From positions 1,550,001 to 1,614,000 of the forward strand of contig JAJQJQ010000018.1 of assembly GCA_028622995.1 (NCBI GenBank): 64,000 nucleotides of DNA, in the 5' to 3' direction. Below are positions 33,409 through 43,803 of the stretch, piece by piece. The notes below the pieces were generated by a model. It saw only the letters and a program-made list of their open reading frames with translations. It did no database searches and was not told the DNA's origin. The stretch's first letter is position 1, and each line of letters starts with the position of its first letter. The position numbers were made by a program, and so were the translations under genes. The DNA comes from Panagrolaimus kolymaensis (lineage: Eukaryota; Nematoda; Chromadorea; Rhabditida; Panagrolaimidae).

Positions 33409-36400
33409 ACGGAAATACATATTTAAAAGCAAGAAGCGCACCCCTCTTTTCAAAACAGTTTTTTATGACTATCTTTTTTTCCATCATCGAGTTTGACCTT
33501 TTTTGATGAGGTCAGTTTTTAGAGCATCGCAATGTTTTTTATTTATTCTGGCGGTAGCATGTTTTTTTTTCTTTGATAGACAGTCATTTTTTAAGCTGAA
33601 ACGGCGATTGTTGTTGGTTCCGCATATTTGAAACGTATTTTTTACGAAAAAAAATCGTTTCTTTTTTATCTAAAAATAAAACACTTTTTCTTTCTCAAAG
33701 ATGCTATAATTTTTTTTTTGCAAAAAAATGACCTTTTCCATTTGTTGCTGTTGCATCGTCGTCTTTGACCAATGAGTGTAATAGAAAAGACTCTCATATC
33801 TCATCTCATGTATACAAATAATAAATAAACCTTGCCCGATAAAAAGATATCAAAAGCCAATTTTTTTCCTTTTACGCTTTTTTATATTTCTTACACTTTT
33901 GGATATCCCGTTTTTTCTCTATGTTTCTTCTTCTCTTTTTCTGGTGCTCCTTTTGATTTTTTTCTCTCAATGTCAACAAAATGATGTCAACTTTTTTAGT
34001 CTTTTTTTACATGTGTTTTTATTAAGCAAAAAATATAATCGGAGCCACTTTTGATGTTACTTTTTTGCCCGAAAAGATTAAATGTTAAAAAAAATATCTG
34101 ATCGGAGGTTTTTTTGTTGTTGCAAAAAATGTCTCAGGTAGCAAGATTTAAGTGGTTTCATTAGCAAAGGTATAATAAAAATAATAAATGCAAACAGAAA
34201 GTGCTTGAAAGAGAAATATTTAAACAACATTCCAAAACCCTTTTTTCTTGTATATTTTTCTTTGTCACAAAAAAAAATTGACATTTTCTTAATTCATGAT
34301 TATTTTAGAATAAAATAACTCATCATTTTTTTCTTCGATTTTCATTGAATGTTTTTAGTTAGTTTTTACGTTTTCGCTCTTTCCCTCCACTTTCATGATT
34401 CATCCTACAATGATAAAAACATTTCCCTTTTAAAATTTTACACGCTAATTTCGATGATCAATTTTTAAAGCAAAATGAATGGGTGAGGCAACCCTTTTTC
34501 TATTAGTGGTGTTCGTTCTTCTTAAAGTAAAATTTTCTTTTTTTAACTTTTTTTTCGGAACATCGTTTTAAGTTGCAAAAATGTTTTCGGAAACTGTTTT
34601 TTTCTTCTTCAACCATTCTCATAATCCAAGGTGTTAAAACCCTTTTCAAAAGAAAATTGCTTTTAACAAATTTAAAAAGAAGTTATTTGAGGAAGCAATA
34701 CCTTTAAAAAACGAATGACTGGTATATATAGAGCTGTTTGTGATGATCGCCGGAGGCAAAAAGATCTATTGCATTTATGCTCGAACCAACTAGACCCAGA
34801 GAGGAAGACGGAGACCTTGCTGCTGCGCAATAAGCTTCGTTCAAAAATATCTTTCCTTTCCTTCCTTCGATATTTATGCAATCAAAGAACGAAATAAATA
34901 AATAAAAAAGTCATTTTTTAATGTATTAGAAGTTATGAAGCACTTGACTTTTTTTCCATCTTTCCGGAAAACTAGTCTTCCCTTAATTTATTTTATTTAT
35001 TATAGTTTTTTTAATCAATTGATTAATAGTAATAATGAGAGAAAAAAATATATGAAATTAAAGTTAAGTTTGTAAGTATATATTACCTTTTTTTCTATTT
35101 TCTTCCATGAAAAAAGTGGATAATGATTGCTGTTGTTGCTATGTGGTGATTATCCTATCCCCCGTGAAATAAGACATACACAAACGCGATGGTTAATTTT
35201 TTTTCTTTTTTCTTCATCACCTAAAAATTATTTCTGAATATGTATTTAAAAAGATAGAGATTAATGCTCCGGTTTTTCTTAATATTTGTATTTTTGAATT
35301 GCGGGAAAAGGCACCAAACGTTCATTGATAAAAAAAATCGGCATATTTATCTGAATCGTTTCGCATTTTTTTATTCCTTCTCAATCATAACTTTGCGATG
35401 ACCTAACGGACAACTAACGAAGACTTTAAATAATGATTGTAAAACTAATAGGATTGCGCTAAATATATATTTTTTCTCAACAATATTATATCTCTGTTAA
35501 CTTTTCTTCCTGAATTTATTTTTTTTTATAAATTTAAATATGATGGACTTTGCTGGAAAAAATTAATGTGGGCGCCTCAATGACATTTATTTTTCCAGAA
35601 ATTAATCATTTTGCGACATCTTCTTTTTTAAATGAAAATCTCAAGTCTGGCTTGATAGTTCACTCTTTCTTTTTTTCTTTAAAAAGTTTTATGACTTCTT
35701 TGTTAGACACTTGGGAATCATTGATTTTGTTTTGGCCAAATACAAAAAAAAAAGAAAAAAACAATAGTTAAAAAAATTTGTTATGTAATATTTTTTAAAG
35801 GACAAAATTTTTGTGTCATTTGTTGTTGTTCCTCTTCTTTTTTATTCATCTTTTTTTCTTCTTCTTTGTATATTTTTATTTAAACGAGCGGAAACAGTTT
35901 AGTCGGCAATGCGATCTGCCAAATCCATTTTTTTGACAAAAGGCTGTCGTCTTTTATTATACAAAAAAAGAAAAGAAACAAGAACAAGAAATTGTTTCTT
36001 CGTTTCATTTTTTTTCGTCGTCCAAATAACTGTCAATGAAATGAAATGCGGGGGCATCATTTCCGACTTCGACTTTTTGTTTATGCAAATTTATTATTTT
36101 CTTTTTTTGCTTCTTGTTTTCGCGCTTCATTAGTATTTTTGGTGGAGAGCGTTTACATTCGAAGCAATAAATATATGCTTGATTATTATTACACCAAAAT
36201 ATTTATGCCTCTTAAAAACATGTTTTTAATTTTTTTGCCTAAAAATTTTTTTCTTTATTTTTTTATTCAACGCTACTCTTAAATTTTAATTTCCAGCTTC
36301 CTTCAAAAAAACATTATTTACACCTATTTAACCCTTTATTTAAGGCCATTTTGCAAACCCTGTCATTATCGTTTTTAATAATCATTTATTAACCGCGATT

Positions 36401-36659
36401 CTTTTTCTTTTTTTTACGTGGAGCTTTTTCCTGGCTCAAAAATAGAAACTTGTCCGAAAATATATAACGCAACCAACAACAAAACACCGATTTCACGCTC
36501 AAATAAATAATGTACAAATTTATATTTTTTTGTTGAGTGAAATTTGTCCTTATTTTAGTTGTCGCCATAAACGTGTGAAAATAAGAAAGAAAAAAAAATA
36601 GAGGCAGTGTTACGCCAATTTTGGCAAAAAAAAAGAATTTTTTATGCTTTTATTTGACC
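33409..36659. other. Gene-free region upstream of the FAM110-like gene
   Basis: AT-rich. A GC-richer patch at about 34715-34850 starts with GGTATATATAGAGC, a TATA-like sequence, and could be promoter sequence. A T-rich acceptor (ATTTTAG) near 36558 may be a trans-splice or 5' UTR splice site for the next gene. No coding exon is supported. Confidence 0.5.
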
Positions 36660-38507
36660 ATGTTACTGGACTCCTCCATATACAATGGCAAATCAGCAGC
36701 AGAAATTTTAGAAGAAACAAAAAAGTATTATGTTAAAACGAGAGAGTTAAAAGAAAATAAAATAGGTGAGTTTCTTTTTCTTTTCTTTTTTTTGTTGCGC
36801 AATTTTTAATTAAAAGGTATATATTTAGATCTTTCAACTCCTCGACTATATAAATCTCCAAGTGAAGAAGAAATGGAACAAATTGTTTCGGAATTGCGTA
36901 AACGGCCATCAATAAAACATCCAATTCCATCAACTGCGCTTCGAATAACTCAAAGTTTTTGCTCTCCCACTACTTTTGGCACATCTTTTTGTATTACTGG
37001 TTCCATGGAGCAGCCTCAAAGGATGCAATCATTTTGTACTAGTGCCACGAGTGCTTTTAATCCTGTGATTCGAACACCTCCACGGCCACCAAAAAGTGAA
37101 AAAGTTAGAGAAAAGCTAAAGTAAGCAAGCGATTAATTTCTTAATAAAAAACTCAATCAACTTTTTTATTTTTCAGACTTCAAACTCAACCAGACACTGC
37201 TTCGACATCATCGACCCTCGAATATCTTCCTCCTCGACCGATTCCACCTCCAAGACGCTCATTGTTACAAAAGAGCGAATCTCGACCTATTCCACCGCCC
37301 CGTCAACGAATAACAATGACGACGTCTTATCACGCACCTTCTAACTTCACGCCTTATGAATTGACACCGCTTCCCGAAAAATCTTCTTGCGATCTATCAA
37401 ATGCTTTAAGCACACCTAATCTCATGAACAACAGCATCTGTTGCTCAACTTTTGAATCTTTACCGGTATTTAATTCTCGAAAAAATGTTGACTTGATGTC
37501 AAGTTCATGGTATGGACCTATAACAGCGAACAAGGTTCAACCAATCAGATTGGTGCCAAATCGACTTCGAATTCCAGTTAAACCAAATCAACTAACAGTT
37601 ACAGTTCTTGGCCCCAAAAATACAAATACTAGAATAACAGAATCCAAATTGTAAGTTAATTTTGAATACAATATTTCTTTAATAACCTCTTTATTTTCAG
37701 AATCAAACCCATCCCTATAAGATCTTCTCCTGAAAGTTTTAAAGTAACTCGAAGTCATTCATCAATAACACCATCCATTTCTCGATTGAGTAATTATCAT
37801 TCACCTGGTACAACTTCTGGTGCTGGAACAGCTTCAGGGACTTCAATGTCAAATCAATCCGTCGCTGATTTTCATGTATCTACTTTGCCAAATAAACATA
37901 TTATTTCGTCTCCCACAGCTTCAAAAGATTCGGGAGCTCATGATTGCAGCAATGTTGGATCAGAAATTGAAGAGTCACCAGAAATTAAACAAGTTGATAA
38001 AGATTTTGAAGAAAGGATTAAGCGATGGGATAGTTTCGCCGGAACTCATCAAAGGTGAGTAAAAAATTTTAAGTAAAAATAACAAAAAAAGTTTTTAGAA
38101 TTTTGTCTCCAATTGCGACCACTCCGATGGCCGCAAAGCCGCCTCCAATTGCCCCTAAGCCTGTGTTTTCTGTTGACACAGGTCTAAAAGTTGTTGACAA
38201 ATTTTTTGATCGTTGTGGTTTGCCTTCTACAACTGATTCTGCCTCCGATATTAAGCTTCAAGATATTGAAGATGTGCAAGAAATTTCTTCAATTGATTCA
38301 AATTTCACTTCCATCACAGACAACAACAAAGCCAAATTAGAAATATCGGAGAAAGACCAAAGCAAAGATCAAAATGAAATTGATGAAGCAACTGATGAAC
38401 CAAAACCCAAGACAAATGTTGCATCAAAACCGGTGTCAACGATAGAAAAAAATGCTCGTGTTATTCAATGGATACATGGATGTACTATTGCAAGCACAGT
38501 CTGTTAG
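36660..38507 (+). CDS. FAM110-like protein
   Basis: Vertebrate FAM110 proteins are centrosome- and spindle-pole-associated; a role here is inferred only from family. Exons 36660-36765, 36829-37120, 37177-37650, 37701-38054, 38099-38507 give 544 residues. The N-terminus has SAAEILEETKKYYVKTRELK, similar to the FAM110 SAVERL-KYVKS motif. The C-terminus has VVDKFFDRCGLPS and ends IEKNARVIQWIHGC, matching the family's C-terminal signature. Between them lie low-complexity stretches rich in Ser and Pro (PPRPIPPPR twice, possible SH3 ligands). The AATAAA at about 38704 is likely its poly(A) signal. Recognition rests on the two end motifs only, so the middle is unassigned. Confidence 0.7.
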
Positions 38508-38695
38508 CAAAGTTTAATGTCATAAATCAAACCTTTATTCCGTCATAAATGAGTGCAATATTAATGGACTCACCACAATGATTATTATTAAAAACCTTCC
38601 ATAGCTTATAAAAAAATTTAATTATGTAAATGTTTTGTTTGTTTTTTTGTAGTTAAAAGTGTGCATTGAAACTGTGAATATATTATTCTAAAAAC

Positions 38696-38798
38696 GGATA
38701 TAAATAAAGTTAAGTTTTCTATAAAGATAATATTTTACTTGAACAAAATAATATCCCCACAGATCACACACAAAACACGATGTATTGTTTTGTTGGAG
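38696..38798. repeat. Duplicated flank: FAM110-like 3' end / PHYH upstream, copy 1
   Basis: TATAAATAAAGTTAAGTTTT, ACTTGAACAAAA and ACAATGTATTGTTTT-type blocks recur in the same order at 42263-42362, directly upstream of PHYH. This marks the left edge of a tandem segmental duplication. Confidence 0.7.
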
Positions 38799-38882
38799 AT
38801 ATTTGCCACTATATTGATGTTAAAGGGACAACACATGAAACAACATCTAAAGAAATTATTGAGATGGCCAAAAAAAGATTTT
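38799..38882 (+). pseudogene. Fragment of PHYH last exon
   Basis: GAGATATTTGCCACTATATT onward matches PHYH exon 4 at 43436-43520 with only a few substitutions (peptide [20 protein letters not shown]). It has lost its upstream exons and splice context, so it is a non-functional fragment. Confidence 0.8.
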
Positions 38883-38883
38883 A

Positions 38884-39537
38884 TAAACATCAAATTTTTG
38901 GTTAAACCTTTCACATCATTTAATTCAAAAACAGATGGAACATCTTTTAAGCCATCATAAAAATGTGGCAATAATGTGCGCGAAATATCCTTAAAAAAAC
39001 ACTGTTCGAGTTTTGTTTCATAAAGGCAATAAACTTACTGGGCACATGCGATGTTGGTTTTCAAGCATACGATATGGATATCCATTATTAATGAGTCTTT
39101 CAAATAATGAAACTTCTAAGTTAAACTTTTTAGCTAAATCGTAAACAGCAGGATTTGGACGAAGTTGTTTATGATCGCCAATCAAAATTAAATGCTCGCA
39201 TGCTTCTGTTAAACTTGCCACTAAATGGGCTTCCAAGACTTCAGCTGCTTCTTCGACGATGACAACTCGAAGTTTAAGGGATCGTAAAGTACCTAAACAA
39301 AACTAAATAAGATCAAGCGTAATTAAAAGACATTAGCCCACTTTGATGTTTAGCCGCTCCAGTGGTAGTCATTCCAACAACCTTAGCAGTTTTCAAAACA
39401 CTGATATCAGCGAGAGCTCGAAGTTCAGTAACTCGTTGCATTTGCTCTCCAAAATTAACTTCAACTTCAAGCATATTATGTTTTAAAACGCATAAGCTGA
39501 AAATTTCTTTACCATGCAAAAACGTTAAACACATTTT
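38884..39537 (-). pseudogene. Fragment of znfx-1 helicase region
   Basis: Carries copies of three adjacent znfx-1 exons with their introns: the DISRTL...VFELNDVKG piece, the exon with helicase motifs [17 protein letters not shown] and ENQHRMCP, and the end of the exon ending [11 protein letters not shown]. Homologous to about 47205-47800. Reading frames and splice sites within the fragment are intact. It has no start, ATPase motif I or zinc fingers and is joined at about 38883 to a PHYH fragment. It is therefore best called a truncated duplicate, though expression of a short product is not excluded. Confidence 0.82.
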
Positions 39538-39733
39538 TGAATTTATTCCTCCTGTTTCTTCTCATCTTTTTTGTTTCTTTTTATTTGAGTAAAATTTTAA
39601 AAAATTGTACTTAAAAAGAAACTACATATATTCGGTAATTTTAATATTAATGTGACATTTATGCTATAGGAACGAAATCTTATTGTTTTTAAACATTTAT
39701 TTTCATATTATAAACTCGACAAGTAGAAATTTT

Positions 39734-41985
39734 TTATATTAAAATAATTCTAGGATTACCATTACTATTTGTCCATTCTGTAATAGATTTTACTAAATTT
39801 AAAAATTTTCTTTTATATTCCATATCACGCTTTTTACCACGATATAATATAAAAGTGGCATTAGCTTGGGCGTTTTCCTAAATTATATTTATGAACAAAT
39901 TAATTTTGCTTTTAGTATAACAAACTTTAAAAAACAAAAAGAAGGAAGTTAGATCCAAACATTCATCACAATTTGAAATTAAGAATTCACTAATCTTGGA
40001 AAATCTATTCATAGACAATAATTTTGATGCTGTCATGGAAGTGCATTTGGCATTTGTCTTAAGAATCATTCTTTTAGCATTTGGTAATTCATTAATTATT
40101 TCTTCAATGGTGACAGAATTTTTATTATCATCAAAGACATTAACATATTCAAAAATTAAAGTTTTTATATCCTTCTTTCTTGTTATAAATTTGTATTCCG
40201 AAAGACTCAAATCTTGTTGGTGGATGGATTTCATAGTTTTGACAAAAATAAATTTTTGGAATTATGCAAGAAAAAGTATCGCGAGAATGAGAGGAGTAAA
40301 CTCTTAGAAATTGATCGATTATTAGTTTCGGTATTGTTTTACAATATTCATGTTCGAGAGAAAGATATAAAGTTTCAAAAATAACCTCTAAGAGCGGATC
40401 ATTTCCACGTTTTTCAAAGACTAACTGATAGCAAGGTAAATACTTATAACACTTGAAAAAACATTTGCATAATGAATAAAGTTTTCGAACGATTAAATAT
40501 TTTTTGTTCGCCGCTTTGAGCATGTATGAAAAAATTGGTGAAGGCAGAATTTTTTGATAAGAACACTTATTGGTGAAGTAAATTGCCTTTCGTTCTTCTG
40601 TAAGTTGTGGTGGCCTAGTTAATTGAGTTGTTGGCACGAATTGTGCTAAATTCATACATTCAATCTTCCGTTTGTTTTCTTCCATACTTTTTTCTTCTCC
40701 ATAATTTTGTTCAAAAAATATTGCATATTCGATCAATAACTTTGAATGACCTTTCAAAGATGAAAAAGCTCTATCAAGAATTTTTTTGGCACTTTCAATT
40801 GTAACAAACTGTTTTTCAAATTCAATAGTGTCTTTCCAAAAATATCCAACATCATTCATTGTAAATTCTTCTATCTTTTGACGATATTCTTCTCGCTTGT
40901 CTGCATCTTCAATGAAGTAACGACAGTATCTACGGTAAACATCTAGAGCACCCTAAATTTAAAAAATAGCTGTATTAAGTGGAGGAATCATGCTTCCTAT
41001 GCTGTTACTTTAATCTAATCTATATAATAAATTGACTAACCATCGGTTTTTCTCTGTTTAAATATTCCAAATAAGCTAACCAATATTTTCTTTCATATGG
41101 TTTACCACCAATCATACATTCAAAGTTTACACCAATTTGATCCTCATTTAACCCATCAAGACGAAATCGAATTTCATCTTCACATGAACCTCGAAAAATC
41201 TCTAAATTATATTCTTTAAATTTTTTTAAAGCTGATTCGCATTTTTCAGAATGTTGCTTCAAAAGAGGACGATCTAAAATAATAATTTTAAATATATTTT
41301 TAAAATTTAGTTTTCCTTTACATGGAATCTTTTGATACTCCATTATTGTTTTTTTAGCCACAAATGAGGAAATGTAATTGCTCTTTCCATTATTTCGAAC
41401 TCTTCTTTTAGCTTATTTTCATGACTTTTAACGAATGGTCTTGATAGCGTAAAAAATTTGTATCCCATAATTGGCGTAAACTAAATTTAAAAAAGGAATT
41501 AAAGTGTTAACAGTTAGTCAAATAAGCCATGAAAAATGATTTAATTACCACAAATTCAAGCTTCTTTTATAAAATTCATTTATCATCTCTCAACAATGTC
41601 GAGATGAAATTACATATATCGGTAACTTACTGTGTCTAAACAAGGGAACCACATGTAAAAATCTGAACTAACGAAATGAGATAAAGCCCTTTTTAAAACG
41701 TATTTAAATTGATTCTTCCACTCATGAGAAGTTGAACATGATTCTTCTTCTAACCTAAAAATTTCATTGGTTAAATTTATTATTCTTTCCTTACTTAATC
41801 CACAGAATCCATAGCCTTGGCTTCATTGTAAACTTTTGTGCAAATTCCTCAAATAATTCTCGCCTTTCTTTCATATTTTGAACCGTACGTAAATCATTTA
41901 CAAGCTTAACACAAAAATTGTAATATCCTGAAGGATATTTATCTTCACGGCGTAGACAATATTTACTAAATAACCGGCTACTCAT
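39734..41985 (-). CDS. HAT-repeat protein, SART3-like, with two apparent frameshifts
   Basis: HAT-repeat proteins such as SART3/Prp24 partner and PRP39 act in spliceosomal snRNP assembly. Exons: 41985-41795, 41754-41631, 41480-41322, 41273-41041, 40952-39926, 39877-39734. HAT-like elements are RLWILWIKLEEE, FPHLWLKK, YWLAYLEYLNREKP and GYFWKDTIEFEKQF with a following AFSSLKGHSKLLIEYAIFFEQ. Order and spacing resemble the SART3 HAT half; no RRMs follow. Two frame breaks fall in homopolymers: in exon 3 at the T7 run 41349-41355 (plus strand) and in exon 5 at the T5 run 40253-40257. A one-base length change at each keeps the frame open. Either these are assembly errors or this is a decaying gene. 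The choice between SART3 and PRP39 is tentative. Confidence 0.5.
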
Positions 41986-42262
41986 AATAGAATTATATGA
42001 TGGCTGTTTATGATTTTGATAAAAACTTCGTCATACAAACTATGATAAATGGTAAAAAATGAAAATACATTCATAACCATTTCAATACAAACAACACTTT
42101 CCTCTCTTTTTGATAGAACAAAACACTTATTCACAACTGTAGGGTATTTTTTGGCAATTAGTATGTCATAAATCAATTGTAAAGTTTCTCTCTAGGTTTT
42201 TGATTTTATATTTTTGCTTTATTTAAATAACCAACAACATAAAAACTGAAAACTAAAATAAC

Positions 42263-42362
42263 GCCTTATAAATAAAGTTAAGTTTTATATATGGCTAATC
42301 TATACTTGAACAAAACAATAGCGTCATAGATCACACTCAAAAACACAATGTATTGTTTTTTT
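42263..42362. repeat. Duplicated flank upstream of PHYH, copy 2
   Basis: Partner of 38696-38798, with the shared ATAAATAAAGTTAAGTTTT and ACACAATGTATTGTTTT blocks. Confidence 0.7.
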
Positions 42363-42502
42363 TTGTCTTATCAATCAACCTTTTGTTCACTACATTGTGA
42401 TAAAAGGCTCAAAGTTAGTCTCGGTACAAAAAGGAAGTTATTTTTTTATTTTATTTTAACGAAATATTGTTTTGGTGTGTTTTAAGGTTATAGTTTACAA
42501 CA

Positions 42503-43613
42503 ATGGCAACTAAATCTTTTGAAAATTGGAATAAAGATGGTCACGTACTTACAGCAGAACAAAAGATATTTTATGAAAAAAATGGTTATCTTTTATTGAA
42601 AAATGTTGTGCCTCAATATGAACTTGAACGTTTTGGGTTTGTATTCCTCTTTTTTTTTCTCTTTTTTTTTTATATATGATTGGTTTTAGCAAACGATTCC
42701 AAGAAATTTGTGAAGGAAAAAATGTTTTGCCCGAATTTGTTGTAATGCGAGATGTTTCAATTGTAAAATCTGAATTCAAAGCCGGAGAACGTGCGATTAC
42801 AAAACTTCAACACTTTAATAATGACCCGGTCCTTTTTGATTTTTGTAAATATCCTGCTATTGTTGATGTTGTTAGAGATTTAATTGCAACTCCAACATCG
42901 TCAAATTTATTGTCGATGCATACAATGCTCATAAACAAACCACCAGATACTGGTAAACTAACTTCACGACATCCTTTGCATCAGGATCTTCAATATTTTC
43001 CTTTCCGACCTGATGATGGCATTTGCTGCGCTTGGACTGCCATGGAATGGGTTCATCGCGGAAATGGTTGCTTAGTTGTAGTTCCTGGCTCACATAAAGA
43101 TCCACTACATCCACATGACTATCCAAAATGGGAGGTTTGTTGGTTTTTTTCAACACAAAACAATGAATTATCGATAAAAAAATTCCTTTAGGGTGGTGTT
43201 AATAAAGCATACCATGGCATCGTGGATTACAATCCAAACACCCATCGCTTGCATATTGAAATGAATGCTGGAGATACTGTCTTTTTTCACCCTTTGCTTA
43301 TTCATGGTTCTGGAACAAATCGCACTGAGGGTAAGGTAACTAAACAAAAATTAGAAAATAAAATTGAAGAGTTTAATTTTTTTTAAATATAATTTTAGGC
43401 TTTCGTAAAGCAATCTCCTGCCATTATGCAAATGGAGATATGTGCCACTATATTGATGTTAAAGGAACAACTCATGAAACAACATCTAAAGAAATTATTG
43501 AGATGGCTAAAAAAAGATTTGCTAGACAAGGAATCGTTGTTAATGATATAGACTTTGCTGATATTTGGCGTCTTCGAGCAAAACCAATAGAAGGGAATCG
43601 AGCAAATTTGTAA
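42503..43613 (+). CDS. Phytanoyl-CoA 2-hydroxylase (PHYH)
   Basis: Fe(II)/2-oxoglutarate dioxygenase that starts alpha-oxidation of 3-methyl-branched fatty acyl-CoA in peroxisomes. Exons 42503-42636, 42690-43134, 43192-43330, 43399-43613 give 310 residues, with phases consistent. The iron triad is visible: HQD in [14 protein letters not shown] (His and Asp) and the distal His in [11 protein letters not shown]; the 2-oxoglutarate-binding Arg is in [11 protein letters not shown]. Strong family blocks include [22 protein letters not shown] and HDYPKWEGGVNK. There is no vertebrate-like N-terminal PTS2 presequence. The C-terminus ends ANL, a weak PTS1-like tripeptide. It is convergent with znfx-1, the two stop codons being 190 bases apart. 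Confidence 0.93.
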
Positions 43614-43803
43614 ACATAATTTATCACACCTTCATTTCTTTAATATTTATAATTGTTTCTAATTTTTATAATAATAAAAATCGTAATGAGTAAAGTAATA
43701 ATATGTTTTTATTTTATAAATTTACTGGAAAAAACGCCTATTTATACACTTTTTTCCTCTCTATCATTTTTTACACGTATGATAAAAAAACAAGAAGAAA
43801 TAA

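Noticed and set aside
34715..34897. 60-codon frame MTGIYRAVCDDRRRQKD
   Set aside because: The composition is more protein-like than its surroundings, but there is a mirror frame on the other strand, no splice sites and no known motif; promoter or noncoding sequence is as likely.
41982..42176. Upstream minus-strand frame MIYDILIAKKYPTVV as an N-terminal exon of the HAT gene
   Set aside because: It ends in a stop overlapping the chosen start at 41985 and has no donor leading into the HAT exons.
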